A stretch of DNA of 64,000 nucleotides from Geodermatophilus africanus (GCF_900107105.1 NZ_FNOT01000004.1:1-64000); one strand, 5' to 3'. Shown: positions 50,315-59,932, numbered from the stretch's first letter. Notes: generated by a model not told the origin, from the letters alone. Program-made: numbers and translations.

Positions 50315-52357
50315 GTGCGAGGAATGTCGAAGGCCGCCGTCCCGATCGGCGTGGTGGCCATCGTCCTCATGCTGGTCGTGCCGCTGCCCGCCGCGGTGCT
50401 GGACCTGCTGCTGGGACTGAACATCACCGCCTCCCTGCTGATCCTGCTGGTCTCGATGCAGATCAGGCGGCCGCTGGACTTCGCCGTCTTCCCGTCGCTG
50501 ATCCTCATCGCGACGCTGTTCCGGCTGGCGCTCAACGTCTCCTCGACGCGGCTGGTGCTGACCGACGGCTACGCCGGCAAGGTCATCGAGGCGTTCGGCC
50601 ACTTCGTGATCGGCGGCTCGCTGATCGTCGGCCTGGTGATCTTCGTGATCCTGACGATCATCCAGTTCGTCGTCATCACCAACGGTGCCGGCCGCGTCGC
50701 CGAGGTCGGTGCCCGCTTCACCCTCGACGCCATGCCCGGCAAGCAGATGGCGATCGACGCCGACCTGAACGCGGGGCTGATCAACGAGAAGCAGGCCCGC
50801 AAGCGGCGCACGGAGGTCACCGCCGAGGCCGACTTCTACGGCTCGATGGACGGTGCCTCGAAGTTCGTCAAGGGCGACGCCATCGCCGCCATCATCATCA
50901 CGCTGATCAACCTGATCGGCGGGATGGCCATCGGCGTCGTGCAGCTGGGCATGCCCCCGGCCGACGCCGTCTCGACCTACTCGCTGCTGACCGTCGGCGA
51001 CGGCCTGGTCTCCCAGATCCCGGCGCTGCTGCTGTCCACCGCGACCGGCATCATCGTCACCCGCTCGGCCTCCGACGGGGACATGGGCTCGGACCTGATC
51101 GCCCAGCTCGGCCGCTTCAAGCAGCCGGTGCGGATCGCCGGCGGCGCCGCCCTGGCGCTGTGCCTCATCCCCGGCCTGCCCAAGCTGCCGTTCCTGCTCA
51201 TCGGCGGGCTGTTCCTGCTGATGGCCGCGCGCATGCAGGACACCGTGGACGTCGACGAGGACGCCGACCCGCAGGCCGCCGTGGACGACGAGCCGAAGCC
51301 CGACTCCCCCGAGGCGATCGCCGAGAAGATGCGGGTGGATCCGCTGGAGCTCGAGGTGGCCTTCGACCTGGTCGACCTGGTCGATGCCTCCCGCGGCGGC
51401 GACCTGCTCGACCGGGTGAAGGCGCTGCGCCGGAAGGTCGCCATGGAGACCGGCCTGGTCATCCCGCTGGTGCGCACCCGCGACAACCTGGACCTGCCCG
51501 CCTCCCAGTACGTCATCTGGCTCAACGGCGTCCCGGCGGCCAAGGGCACCTCGCCCGCCGGCACGGTCCTGGCCATCGGCGACATGCTCGACGGGCTGCC
51601 CGGCCGGGCCACCCGCGAGCCGGTGTTCGGACTGCCCGCGAAGTGGGTTCCGGTCGAGCTGCAGCGGCAGGCCGAGATGGCCGGCGCCACCGTCGTCGAC
51701 CGCTCCTCGGTCATCACCACGCACCTGGCCGAGGTCGTCCGGCAGAACGCCGCCGACCTGCTCGGCCGGGAGGACGTGCGGCTGCTGGTGGAGATGGTCA
51801 AGCGGACCCACCCGGTCGTCGTCGAGGAGCTCACCCCGACGCTGCTCACGCTGGGCGAGATCCAGCGCGTGCTGCACGGCCTGCTCGGGGAGAACGTCTC
51901 CATCCGCGACCTGGTGCGCATCTTCGAGGCGCTCTCGGTCCGGGCGAAGGTCTCCACCGACGTCGACGGCCTGGTCGAGGCCGCCCGCGCGGCGCTCGGG
52001 TCGGCGATCAGCCACCCGTACGTCACGCCCGACGAGCGGCTGCACGTCATGACCCTCGACCCGGCCTTCGAGCAGCGCCTGCTCGAGGCCGTGCGGCAGA
52101 GCGAGGGCGGTCAGGTCCTCGCCCTGGACGCCGGCACGGTCGACGCGCTGGTCAACGGCTGCTCCGGCCTGCTGACCGACGCCGAGCGACTCGGCCTGGC
52201 CCCCGTGCTCGTGTGCTCGCCCCAGGTCCGGGCAGCGCTGTCCCGTCTGATGCGTCAGGTCCTCCCCCGCCTGCCGGTGATCTCCTACACGGAGGTCTCC
52301 CGCACGGCCCAGATCGAGTCACTGGGAGTGGTGAACGGTGCCGTTGCCGTCCGTTGA
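50315..52357 (+). CDS. flhA: Flagellar export gate protein FlhA
   Basis: Export gate and chaperone-docking protein, about 680 residues. The N-terminal half has eight membrane segments and the FHIPEP signature region (RFTLDAMPGKQMAIDADLNA; GLINEKQARKRRTEVTAEAD; FYGSMDGASKFVKGDAIAAI). The C-terminal cytoplasmic domain has four subdomains. GTG 50315 is preferred because GAGGG precedes it. The in-frame ATG at 50324 is also possible. It overlaps the next gene by 20 bp. Confidence 0.96.
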   Translation: MRGMSKAAVPIGVVAIVLMLVVPLPAAVLDLLLGLNITASLLILLVSMQIRRPLDFAVFPSLILIATLFRLALNVSSTRLVLTDGYAGKVIEAFGHFVIGGSLIVGLVIFVILTIIQFVVITNGAGRVAEVGARFTLDAMPGKQMAIDADLNAGLINEKQARKRRTEVTAEADFYGSMDGASKFVKGDAIAAIIITLINLIGGMAIGVVQLGMPPADAVSTYSLLTVGDGLVSQIPALLLSTATGIIVTRSASDGDMGSDLIAQLGRFKQPVRIAGGAALALCLIPGLPKLPFLLIGGLFLLMAARMQDTVDVDEDADPQAAVDDEPKPDSPEAIAEKMRVDPLELEVAFDLVDLVDASRGGDLLDRVKALRRKVAMETGLVIPLVRTRDNLDLPASQYVIWLNGVPAAKGTSPAGTVLAIGDMLDGLPGRATREPVFGLPAKWVPVELQRQAEMAGATVVDRSSVITTHLAEVVRQNAADLLGREDVRLLVEMVKRTHPVVVEELTPTLLTLGEIQRVLHGLLGENVSIRDLVRIFEALSVRAKVSTDVDGLVEAARAALGSAISHPYVTPDERLHVMTLDPAFEQRLLEAVRQSEGGQVLALDAGTVDALVNGCSGLLTDAERLGLAPVLVCSPQVRAALSRLMRQVLPRLPVISYTEVSRTAQIESLGVVNGAVAVR

Positions 52358-54665
52358 GAGTGCCTCCCGCGAGGGCGCCATCGCCGCCGCGCGGGAGAAG
52401 TACGGCTCGTCCGTCCGGATCGTCGGCATCCGCCGCATCCGCACCGGCGGGGTGATGGGCTTCTTCACCACCGAGCGCTTCGTCGCCGAGGTGGAGGAGA
52501 TCGCCCCGACGCTCGTCGTCGAACGCCGGCCCGCGTCGAGGGCCGAGTCGATGGCCCGCATCGAGGCCGCGCTGCGCCGCGACCCGGTGCTGCCCGACCC
52601 GGTCGACGAGGTCGCCGACCTGCTCGGCGGCGGCACCGGCCAGCCGTCCGTGGGGCTGTACTCGCGGACCTCCGCGCCGCGCGCCGCCCTCCCGGCCGCG
52701 GCGAAGGGCTTCCGCAGGGCCCCGGCCGCGGCGCCCAGTGCGCCTCCGGCGCCGGCTGCTCCCCTGGCGGCCCCGGCCCCGGCTGCTCCCGTGGCGGACG
52801 ACGCCCCGCTGCCGCCGTCGCCGTTCACCGCGGCGCTGGCGCAGATGGTGGCGCGGGACGTCGACGTGCGCGAGGCCGTGGACGAGGCGATCGCCGCCGT
52901 CGCGTCGGGCGCCCCGGCCCCCGCCCCGGCTCCCGCTCCGGCTCCGGCTCCCGCGCCCGTTCCCGCGCCCGCCGCCGTTGCCGCGGCGGCTCCGGCTGCT
53001 GCGCCCGCCCCGGCTCCCGCGCCCGCTCCGGCCCGGGTCGCCGCGGCTCCTGCTCCGGTGCCCGCGGCTCCTGCTCCGGTGCCCGCGGCTGCTGCGTCGG
53101 CGCCCGCCCCGGCTCCGGCTCCCGTGGCCCCACCGGCGCCGGCACCCGTCGCCGCGCCCGCGGTGGCCGCCGAGACCGACTGGTCCTCCGACGAGCACGA
53201 CGCGGGTCTCGACATCCTCTGGGGCTCGGCACCCACGCCCGCCCCGGCCGCCGCCGTCGTCCCCCCGGCGCCGCAGCCCATCGCGACCGTCGTCCCTCCG
53301 GTGCCGGTCCCGGCGCGGCAGCCCGCCCCGGCCGTCGTCCCCCCGGCCTCGCAGCCCGAGCCGGCGCCGGTGCCCGAGTGGGTGCACGAGCCGGACTTCA
53401 ACACGGGGCCGATCACCTCCCGCGAGGAGGCGATCGCCGAGGTGCTGCGCGCAGCCCTGGCGCACGACACGTCGGACGTGGCGCTGACCCAGCTGCTCCG
53501 CGGTGTGCTGGCCGGTTCCCCGGAGGTCGAGCCCGAGGCTCCCGCCGACGACGCCTGGGACGCCTTCTCCGAGGCGCACACCGCCGAGATCCCGGTGTGG
53601 GTCGACGCGACCGCCGAGGCCGACGAGTGGGAGGTGGAGGCCGAGGTCCTGGCCCCGACCGCCAGCGACCCGGCGCCGCTGCCGCTGCCCGCCGACGCCA
53701 CCACGATCCTGCCGCCGCTGTCCCTGCTGCCCCCGCCGGCGCCCGGCACCGGGCTGGCCGTCCCGCCGCTGCTGTCCCGCCCGCCGGTGCCGCCGGCCAT
53801 CGGCCGCGCTCCGGGGCAGTCGGTCGCCCGGGTGGCGCCGCCGAGCGCGGAGGCCCGACTGGCCACCGTGACCCGGCTGCCCGTGGACAAGCGCGCCGCC
53901 GCGTGGCGCCGGTCCGCGCCGATGGTGGTGCCGTCGGTGCGCGGGCGGTCGACGTCCGGTGGGAACAGCGGCCCGCTGCCGGGTGCGGCCGAGGACGCCC
54001 TCATCTGCCAGCTGCTGGAGCTCGGCGTGCCCGAGCGGCTGCTCGGCGAGGACTTCGCCGGTCAGGTCGCCCGGCTCGGCGCCTACGCCGCGCTCACCCG
54101 GGCGCTGGCCGCGGGCCTGCCGGCCGCGCCCGAGGTGCCCTCCGGGGCGGGCGAGGTGCTGCTGGTCGTCGGTCCGGGGGTCGAGACCCTCGCCGCCGCC
54201 CGCGCGCTGGCCGCCTCGCTGCGGCTGGACGCCGAGCAGCTGCAGTGGGCCTCCCGCGGCGACCTGGCCGCGCTGGCTCCGCGCAGCAACCGGATCACCA
54301 GCATCGACACGGCCCTGGAGCGCAAGCAGGAGGCCGACCGGTCGAGTGCCCTGACGATCGTCGCCGTCGACGTCCCGCTGCGCGCCGGTGGCGGTGCCTG
54401 GCTGGAGCAGATGGTCGCGGTCTTCGCGCCGGTGGGCGTGTGGGCGGTCGTCGAGGCCACCCGCAAGCCCGAGGACGTCGGCCCGTGGCTCGACGCCCTC
54501 CCCCGCGTGGACGCGCTCATGGTGCAGGACACCGACCTGACCGCCGACCCGGCCGCGGTGCTCGCCCGCACCTCGACCCCCGTGGCCCTCCTCGACGGTG
54601 CGCGGGCGACCGCCCACCGCTGGGCCTCGCTGCTGTGCGAGCGGCTGGAGAGCTCGGGGGCATGA
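52338..54665 (+). CDS. FlhF-like protein with degenerate GTPase domain
   Basis: This 775-residue protein holds the FlhF place after flhA. The N-terminus (about 1-60) resembles the FlhF B domain ([20 protein letters not shown]). A very long Ala/Pro-rich disordered region covers about 120-530. The C-terminal domain (about 555-775) has the SRP-type order, but the P-loop is lost: the expected GxxGxGKTT is LLVVGPGVETLAAARALAA. Sub-motifs of the G domain, such as DVP, are weak. It is probably a pseudo-GTPase that still marks the pole or regulates assembly. Homology at the C-terminus needs a profile search. Confidence 0.7.
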   Translation: MPLPSVESASREGAIAAAREKYGSSVRIVGIRRIRTGGVMGFFTTERFVAEVEEIAPTLVVERRPASRAESMARIEAALRRDPVLPDPVDEVADLLGGGTGQPSVGLYSRTSAPRAALPAAAKGFRRAPAAAPSAPPAPAAPLAAPAPAAPVADDAPLPPSPFTAALAQMVARDVDVREAVDEAIAAVASGAPAPAPAPAPAPAPAPVPAPAAVAAAAPAAAPAPAPAPAPARVAAAPAPVPAAPAPVPAAAASAPAPAPAPVAPPAPAPVAAPAVAAETDWSSDEHDAGLDILWGSAPTPAPAAAVVPPAPQPIATVVPPVPVPARQPAPAVVPPASQPEPAPVPEWVHEPDFNTGPITSREEAIAEVLRAALAHDTSDVALTQLLRGVLAGSPEVEPEAPADDAWDAFSEAHTAEIPVWVDATAEADEWEVEAEVLAPTASDPAPLPLPADATTILPPLSLLPPPAPGTGLAVPPLLSRPPVPPAIGRAPGQSVARVAPPSAEARLATVTRLPVDKRAAAWRRSAPMVVPSVRGRSTSGGNSGPLPGAAEDALICQLLELGVPERLLGEDFAGQVARLGAYAALTRALAAGLPAAPEVPSGAGEVLLVVGPGVETLAAARALAASLRLDAEQLQWASRGDLAALAPRSNRITSIDTALERKQEADRSSALTIVAVDVPLRAGGGAWLEQMVAVFAPVGVWAVVEATRKPEDVGPWLDALPRVDALMVQDTDLTADPAAVLARTSTPVALLDGARATAHRWASLLCERLESSGA

Positions 54666-54907
54666 GCCCGCTGCGCTGGGACGTGCTGGCGGTGTCCTTC
54701 CTCCTGGCCCTGCCGGTGCTCGCCCTGGGGCTCCGCGGCGACCTGGGCACGCACGACGTCGTCACCCGGCTGCCGTGGTGCCTGGCTGCGGGTTGGGGTG
54801 TGGTGGCGCTGCTGCGCTGGGCCGCCACTCCCTGCCCGTCGGCCACCCCCCGCCCGTCGGCCTCCCCCGCTCCCGCGGACGAGGACCCCGACCCCGCGGC
54901 GCCCTGA
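54662..54907 (+). CDS. Small membrane protein at the end of the flagellar operon
   Basis: An 81-residue protein with two membrane segments (LAVSFLLALPVLALGL; LAAGWGVVALLRWAA) and a Pro/Ser/Ala-rich acidic tail. It overlaps the FlhF-like stop (ATGA), so it is co-translated with it. No family was recognised. A hairpin repeat follows. Confidence 0.65.
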   Translation: MSPLRWDVLAVSFLLALPVLALGLRGDLGTHDVVTRLPWCLAAGWGVVALLRWAATPCPSATPRPSASPAPADEDPDPAAP

Positions 54908-54915
54908 CCCCGGCC

Positions 54916-54987
54916 ACTCTCGCGCGGTTCCTGCAGCGCACGCGCTGGTGCAGCAGCGCCATCGCGCGGGGAACAGCGTGGGAGTGG
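54916..54987. repeat. Interspersed hairpin repeat family D, copy 1
   Basis: Begins ACTCTCGCGCGGTTCC, has CGCTGGTGCAGCAGCGC in the middle and ends with an imperfect inverted copy of the left arm. It shares both arms and the middle with the copy at 55982-56051. It closes the flagellar operon and may terminate it. Confidence 0.75.
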
Positions 54988-55049
54988 CCGCTGTCCACAG
55001 ATCCGGTCGAGCGCTCCCCCGGCCGCGGTGCGGCCACCAGTCTGGGTGC

Positions 55050-55982
55050 GTGACGGCCCCGGATCCCGACCCACTGTTCCTCCGCCGCGCCGACGCGCTG
55101 GCCGGGGGCTTCGACGACGCGGAGCTCGCCCGGATGGTGCGCCGGGGCGAGCTGCGCCGACTGCAGCGGGGCACGTACGCGCACAGCCCCGCGGAACTCC
55201 CCACGGACGCCGTCGCGCGTCACCGCCTCACGGTGCTGGCCACGATCCGGGGACTCCGCTCACCGGCCGTGGTGAGCCACCTCTCGGCCGCGGTCCTGCA
55301 CGGGCTGCCCGTCTGGGGCGTGCGTCTCGACCGGGTCCACGTCACTCGTCGCCCGCCGACGAACGGCTCAGGCAGCAGGCGCCTGCACCAGCACGTCGGC
55401 CGGGTGCCCGACGAGCACCTGACCGTGGTCGACGGCCTCGCGGCCACCAGCGTCACCCGGACCGTGGTGGACGTCGCCCGTTCTACGCCCTTCGAGTCCG
55501 CCGTCGTGGTCGCCGACCGCGCGCTCCGGATGGGCGGGACCACCCGGCAGGACCTGGTCGGCTGCATCGCGGACATGGGACGGGTCCCCGGGACCCGTGC
55601 CGCCGCTCGCGTCGTCGACTTCGCCGACCCGTTGAGCGAGAGCGTGGGCGAGAGCCGCAGCAGGGTGCTCATCCACCGGCTCGGGCTCGCCGTCCCCGAC
55701 CTGCAGGTACGGGTCCGCCGCCGCGACGGCAGCATCATGGCGCGCTGCGACTTCGGCTGGGAGGAGCACCGCACGGTCGGGGAGTTCGACGGTCAGGTCA
55801 AGTACGGCCGCCTGCACCGGCCGGGGCAGGAGCCGGGCGAGGTCGTCTTCCAGGAGAAGCGTCGGGAGGACGAGCTGCGCGACCACCGCTGGCAGGTCGC
55901 TCGCTGGACGTGGGACCACCTGGACCGCCCCCGCGCCGTGGGTGGTCGCCTCCTGCGAGCCTTCGCCCGGGGCGGCCGCTGA
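55050..55982 (+). CDS. DUF559/AbiEi-like protein
   Basis: A 310-residue protein with an N-terminal winged-helix-like region (ADALAGGFDDAELARMVRRG; LRRLQRGTYAH) as in AbiEi antitoxins. The C-terminal part has a restriction-nuclease-like pattern (ARCDFGWEEHRTVGEFDGQV). Such proteins are common, often single, in actinobacteria and have no proven function. No toxin partner is adjacent. It is bracketed by two copies of a hairpin repeat. Confidence 0.7.
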   Translation: MTAPDPDPLFLRRADALAGGFDDAELARMVRRGELRRLQRGTYAHSPAELPTDAVARHRLTVLATIRGLRSPAVVSHLSAAVLHGLPVWGVRLDRVHVTRRPPTNGSGSRRLHQHVGRVPDEHLTVVDGLAATSVTRTVVDVARSTPFESAVVVADRALRMGGTTRQDLVGCIADMGRVPGTRAAARVVDFADPLSESVGESRSRVLIHRLGLAVPDLQVRVRRRDGSIMARCDFGWEEHRTVGEFDGQVKYGRLHRPGQEPGEVVFQEKRREDELRDHRWQVARWTWDHLDRPRAVGGRLLRAFARGGR

Positions 55983-56051
55983 CTCTCGCGCGGTTCCCCC
56001 CGCTTCCGCGCCGGTGCAACAGCGCGAGGACGGGCGGAACCGCGCGAGAGT
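55982..56051. repeat. Interspersed hairpin repeat family D, copy 2
   Basis: ACTCTCGCGCGGTTCC at 55982-55997 is a perfect 16-bp inverted repeat of 56036-56051. The middle (GCCGGTGCAACAGCGC) matches copy 1. It starts on the last base of a stop codon and lies between two convergent genes, so it may serve as bidirectional terminator. Confidence 0.8.
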
Positions 56052-56065
56052 GGGATCCCACGGAC

Positions 56066-57361
56066 TCAGCGCGGGAGGTCCTCCAGCATCTCGGTGACGA
56101 GCGCGGCGATCGGCGAGCGCTCGGAGCGGGTCAGGGTCACGTGGGCGAACAGCGGGTGCCCCTTGAGCTGCTCGACCACCGCGGCGATGCCGTCGTGCCG
56201 GCCGACCCGCAGGTTGTCCCGCTGGGCGACGTCGTGGGTGAGCACCACCCGCGAGCCCGACCCCAGCCGCGACAGCACGGTCAGCAGCACCCCGCGCTCG
56301 AGCGACTGCGCCTCGTCCACGATTACGAACGAGTCGTGCAGCGACCGCCCGCGGATGTGGGTCAGCGGCAGCACCTCGATGAGGTCGCGCGCGGCGATCT
56401 CGTCGAGCACGTCCTTCGAGACCAGCGCGCCCAGGGTGTCGTAGACCGCCTGCGCCCAGGGCGACATCTTCTCGCCCTCGCTGCCCGGCAGGTAGCCGAG
56501 CTCCTGGCCACCGACGGCGTAGAGCGGCCGGAAGACGACGACCTTCGCGTGCGCCCGCCGCTCCATCACCGACTCCAGGCCCGCGCACAGCGCCAGCGCC
56601 GACTTGCCGGTCCCCGCCCGCCCGCCCAGCGAGACGATGCCGATCGCGGGGTCGAGCAGCAGGTCCAGCGCGATCCGCTGCTCCGCGGAGCGGCCGTGCA
56701 GGCCGAATGCCTCGCGGTCGCCGCGCACCAGCCGCACCTGCTTGTCCGGCGTCACCCGCCCGAGCGCCGACCCGCGTGAGGACAGCAGCACCAGTCCGGT
56801 GTGCGCCGGCAGCTCGGCGGCGGCCGGCACGTACACCTCGCCCTGGTCGTACAGGCCGGCGAGCTCGGCGTCGTCGAGGGAGAGCTCGGTCATCCCGGTC
56901 CAGCCGGCGTCGACGGCGTCCAGCGCCCGGTACTCGTCGGTGTCCAGCCCCACGGCCGCGGCCTTGACCCGCAGCGGCACGTCCTTGGTGATCAGGCAGA
57001 CGTCGGCGCCCTCGGCACGCAGGTTGAGCGCGACGACCATGATCCGGCTGTCGTTGCTGTCGTTGCGGAAGCCGGCCGGCAGCACCGCCGGGTCGCTGTG
57101 GTTCAGCTCGACGTGCAGCGTGCCGCCGTCCTCGCCGATCGGCACGGGGGCGTCGAGCCGGCCGTGCCGGACCCGCAGGTCGTCGAGTAGCCGCAGGGCC
57201 TGCCGGGCGAACCAGCCCAGCTCCGGGTGGTTGCGCTTGTCCTCGAGTTCCCCGATCACGACGAGCGGGAGGACCACGTCGTGGGCACCCATGCGCAGCA
57301 GCGCACCGGGGTCGGAGAGCAGGACGGAGGTGTCGAGGACGTACGTGCGGCGAGTGGTCAC
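56066..57361 (-). CDS. phoH2: PhoH2: PIN domain plus PhoH ATPase
   Basis: A 431-residue protein with an N-terminal PIN ribonuclease domain ([11 protein letters not shown] with D10) and a C-terminal PhoH-like helicase ATPase. Walker A is GRAGTGKS at 247-254, and Walker B is [10 protein letters not shown] near residue 320. Actinobacterial PhoH2 proteins couple RNA unwinding with RNA cleavage. The GTG start has CGGGAG upstream. Confidence 0.92.
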   Translation of the reverse strand: MTTRRTYVLDTSVLLSDPGALLRMGAHDVVLPLVVIGELEDKRNHPELGWFARQALRLLDDLRVRHGRLDAPVPIGEDGGTLHVELNHSDPAVLPAGFRNDSNDSRIMVVALNLRAEGADVCLITKDVPLRVKAAAVGLDTDEYRALDAVDAGWTGMTELSLDDAELAGLYDQGEVYVPAAAELPAHTGLVLLSSRGSALGRVTPDKQVRLVRGDREAFGLHGRSAEQRIALDLLLDPAIGIVSLGGRAGTGKSALALCAGLESVMERRAHAKVVVFRPLYAVGGQELGYLPGSEGEKMSPWAQAVYDTLGALVSKDVLDEIAARDLIEVLPLTHIRGRSLHDSFVIVDEAQSLERGVLLTVLSRLGSGSRVVLTHDVAQRDNLRVGRHDGIAAVVEQLKGHPLFAHVTLTRSERSPIAALVTEMLEDLPR

Positions 57362-57556
57362 GGTCGACTCCCGTTGGGGCGCGGCACGCGCCCCGGCTCG
57401 AAGGTGGCCGGGCCCCGGCCGAGGGGCCGGGTGCCGGCCCCCCTGGTCGACGAGTTCGTCAGCACCAACCGGGCCTCCCGTGGACGGCGAGGTGAGCTCG
57501 CCCTCCACCGCGGACGTTAGGCCCGTGAGGTGACAGGAACATGTCGGAGAGGGGGC

Positions 57557-57576
57557 GTGTCCCCCCTTCGGGGCAC
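57557..57576 (-). terminator. Possible terminator after the small membrane gene
   Basis: A C-run and GGGGCAC around TTC form a short stem with a bulge between the small membrane ORF and phoH2. The stem is modest. Confidence 0.35.
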
Positions 57577-57593
57577 CTCCGGCACCAGCCGTC

Positions 57594-57767
57594 TCAGCGA
57601 CGGCGCGGCCGGAGGGCGACCAGCACCCACGCCAGCGGCACCAGCAGGACCGGCCACTGGAGCCTCAGGTCACCCAGCCACCACAGCCCGCCGACCAGCA
57701 GCACGGCCAGCCACCCCGCCGTCCACAGGCCCAGGTCCCGGGCCTCCTCCGGGCTGTGCCGCGCCAT
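57594..57767 (-). CDS. Small membrane protein
   Basis: A 57-residue protein with two hydrophobic segments ([33 protein letters not shown]) and a basic C-terminus (RPRRR). The ATG at 57767 has GGGAGGTGA directly upstream. A GTG at 57782 would give five more residues. Not recognised. Confidence 0.6.
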   Translation of the reverse strand: MARHSPEEARDLGLWTAGWLAVLLVGGLWWLGDLRLQWPVLLVPLAWVLVALRPRRR

Positions 57768-57800
57768 GTCACCTCCCGCCACCTCATCCCACCCGCCTGC

Positions 57801-59015
57801 TCACCCGGCCCGCAGCTCGCCGGCGACGGCGGCCGGGGTGAGGGGCTCGTCGAGCAGCCGGACGAAGCGGTCGGCGACCGGCTGGCCGGCGGGACGGGCG
57901 TCCAGCCACCGCGACAGCAGGTCGAAGCCCTCGACGTAGGTGGTGGTGTAGGCCCGCCACAGCGGGTGGGTGAGGAAGCGCAGCTGCTGGCGGGCGCGAT
58001 CGCCGCTGACCAGCGACCAGCGCTGGATGTAGGCGGCCACCTCGTCGGCGGGCGCGCCGCGGTCGTGCAGCAGGACGGCGGCGTCCTGGCGCACCCGGTT
58101 CAGCGGCGCGGCCGCCGCGGCGATGCGCTCGACGAGGTGCCCGTCGAAGTGCAGCCCGAGGTCGGCGAGCACCTCCGCCGCCCACGGACCCCAGCCGGGC
58201 CCGATGGCGGCCTGCATGCCGAGGTCGGCCAGCCCCTCGGCCATGAGGCACTCGGGGGTGTTGACCAGGAAGACGGTGTGCTCGAGCCGGGAGCCGCGCT
58301 CGACGAGCCCCAGCTCCTTGCGGCAGTGCTCGGTGTGGTGACCGGGGTAGGCCTCGTGGGCCACCAGGTGCGGCAGCTGGCCGAGCCGGTGCGGCAGGTC
58401 GGCGTTGATCGCGACGCGGGAACGGTAGTCGCCCTCGTAGTAGTTGAAGCCCGACCACGGCTTGTCGGTGACCACCTCGTAGCGGACCGTCTCGACCTCG
58501 GGCAGCCCGTACTCGGCGCGCACCCGGTCGCGCAGCGCGCTGGACAGGGCGTGCACCGCCTCGGCCAGCCGCGCGGGCGGGCACTCCTCGCGCCGCCGGT
58601 GCGCGGCGTAGCGGTCGGCCAGCGGCCCGCTGCCGGGCAGCAGGACGTCGAGCTCGGCGTGCGCGGCGGCGTAGGCGGCCGGGTCCCCGAGGGTGAGGTC
58701 GACCTGGAAGTAGCTGCTGACCTCGTCGAGGAAGGCCACCGGCTCGCCGGCCATCCTCCGGGCGGTGCACTCCAGGCCGGTCAGCTGTCCGCGGAGGAAC
58801 CCGGCGCGGTCGGCGGGCAGGTCGGCCGACGCCAGCTCGACCTGCAGCGCGCGGGCCTGGTCGCGCAGCCCCTGCGGGGTCGGCGCCGGCTCGTCCTCGA
58901 CGGCGGCGCGGACCCGCCCGTCGCCGGTGTAGGCGTCGACGAAGCCGGACTCCAGCCGGTCGAAGCGCAGCCCGAGCCGCACGTACTCCAGGGGGACGTC
59001 GAGCGCGGGGGCCAT
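57801..59015 (-). CDS. DUF885 family metallopeptidase-like protein
   Basis: A 404-residue soluble protein with the DUF885 zinc-like motif HEAYPGHH at 220-227, followed by EH (HTEH) and a later glutamate in the AEGLADLG segment. The family includes bacterial proteins suggested to be peptidases. No signal peptide is seen. It lies 13 bp after the Z-prenyl synthase start side on the same strand, likely co-transcribed. Confidence 0.8.
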   Translation of the reverse strand: MAPALDVPLEYVRLGLRFDRLESGFVDAYTGDGRVRAAVEDEPAPTPQGLRDQARALQVELASADLPADRAGFLRGQLTGLECTARRMAGEPVAFLDEVSSYFQVDLTLGDPAAYAAAHAELDVLLPGSGPLADRYAAHRRREECPPARLAEAVHALSSALRDRVRAEYGLPEVETVRYEVVTDKPWSGFNYYEGDYRSRVAINADLPHRLGQLPHLVAHEAYPGHHTEHCRKELGLVERGSRLEHTVFLVNTPECLMAEGLADLGMQAAIGPGWGPWAAEVLADLGLHFDGHLVERIAAAAAPLNRVRQDAAVLLHDRGAPADEVAAYIQRWSLVSGDRARQQLRFLTHPLWRAYTTTYVEGFDLLSRWLDARPAGQPVADRFVRLLDEPLTPAAVAGELRAG

Positions 59016-59028
59016 GGCCAGCAGTTTC

Positions 59029-59808
59029 TCAGCCGCCGAAGCGCCGGTGTCGGGCGGCGTAGGCGCGCAGCGCCCGGAGGAAGTCGACGCGGCGGAAGTC
59101 GGGCCAGTAGACGTCGGTGAAGTGGAACTCCGAGTGGGCGGTCTGCCAGAGCAGGAAGCCCGAGAGCCGCTGTTCGCCGCTGGTGCGGATGACCAGGTCG
59201 GGGTCGGGCTGGCCGCGGGTGTAGAGGTGCTCGGCGATGTGCTCGACGTCGAGGACGCCGATCAGCTCGTCCAGCGTCGTCCCCCGCTCGGCGTGCTCGG
59301 CCAGCAGCGAGCGGACGGCGTCGGCGATCTCCCGCCGCCCGCCGTAGCCGACGGCCAGGTTGACCGTCGCGCCCGGCCGGTCGCGGGTGTCCTCGGCGGC
59401 CTGCTTGAGGACGGCGACCGTCTCGGCGGGCAGCAGCTCGAGTGCACCCACCGGCCGCAGCTGCCACCGCCGGTCCGGCGCCGCGAGGTCCTCGGCGACG
59501 CCCTCGATGATCCGCAGCAGCGGCACCAGCTCGGGTTCGGGGCGGGACAGGTTGTCGGTGGACAGCAGGAAGAGGGTGACCACCTCGACGCCGGCCTCGT
59601 CGCACCAGCCGAGGAACCCGGCGATCTTGTCCGCGCCGCGGCGGTGGCCGGCGTTGGGGTCCTCCAGGCCGATCGCCCGCGCCCACCGCCGGTTGCCGTC
59701 GACGATCACCCCGACGTGCCGCGGGAGGGCCGCACCCTCCAGTGCCCGGGCGAGCCGGCGCTCGTACACCTGGGTGAGGACGTCGCGAGCCCACTGCCGC
59801 ACCCCCAC
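59029..59808 (-). CDS. uppS: Short-chain cis-isoprenyl diphosphate synthase (Z-FPP synthase like)
   Basis: A 259-residue cis-prenyltransferase with the motifs HVGVIVDGNRRWAR (catalytic D37), VGYGGRREIADAV and RTSGEQRLSGFLLWQTAHSE near 206. Length and neighbourhood (hlyIII) match the mycobacterial omega,E,Z-farnesyl diphosphate synthase Rv1086 rather than the decaprenyl enzyme. The product length cannot be read from sequence alone. GTG start at 59808. Confidence 0.9.
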   Translation of the reverse strand: MGVRQWARDVLTQVYERRLARALEGAALPRHVGVIVDGNRRWARAIGLEDPNAGHRRGADKIAGFLGWCDEAGVEVVTLFLLSTDNLSRPEPELVPLLRIIEGVAEDLAAPDRRWQLRPVGALELLPAETVAVLKQAAEDTRDRPGATVNLAVGYGGRREIADAVRSLLAEHAERGTTLDELIGVLDVEHIAEHLYTRGQPDPDLVIRTSGEQRLSGFLLWQTAHSEFHFTDVYWPDFRRVDFLRALRAYAARHRRFGG

Positions 59809-59932
59809 GGTGGGTCACACTAGGCCCACTCCGCGGCGTCGCGCGCACCCGCGCCCGGACCTGCACGAAGGCCCCGCCGGACTGCCACGGACCTCACAGC
59901 GCGGTCGCGTCGCCCCCCTCCCTACGGGTGCG

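Noticed and set aside
52900-53160. Ala/Pro-rich repeats in the FlhF-like gene as a possible tandem repeat locus or assembly error
   Set aside because: The repeats are irregular at the DNA level, and the reading frame is continuous and coupled on both sides. It is treated as a disordered linker.
55050-55982. Toxin-antitoxin system based on the AbiEi-like N-terminus
   Set aside because: No AbiEii-type nucleotidyltransferase is adjacent. The next gene is phoH2 on the other strand.
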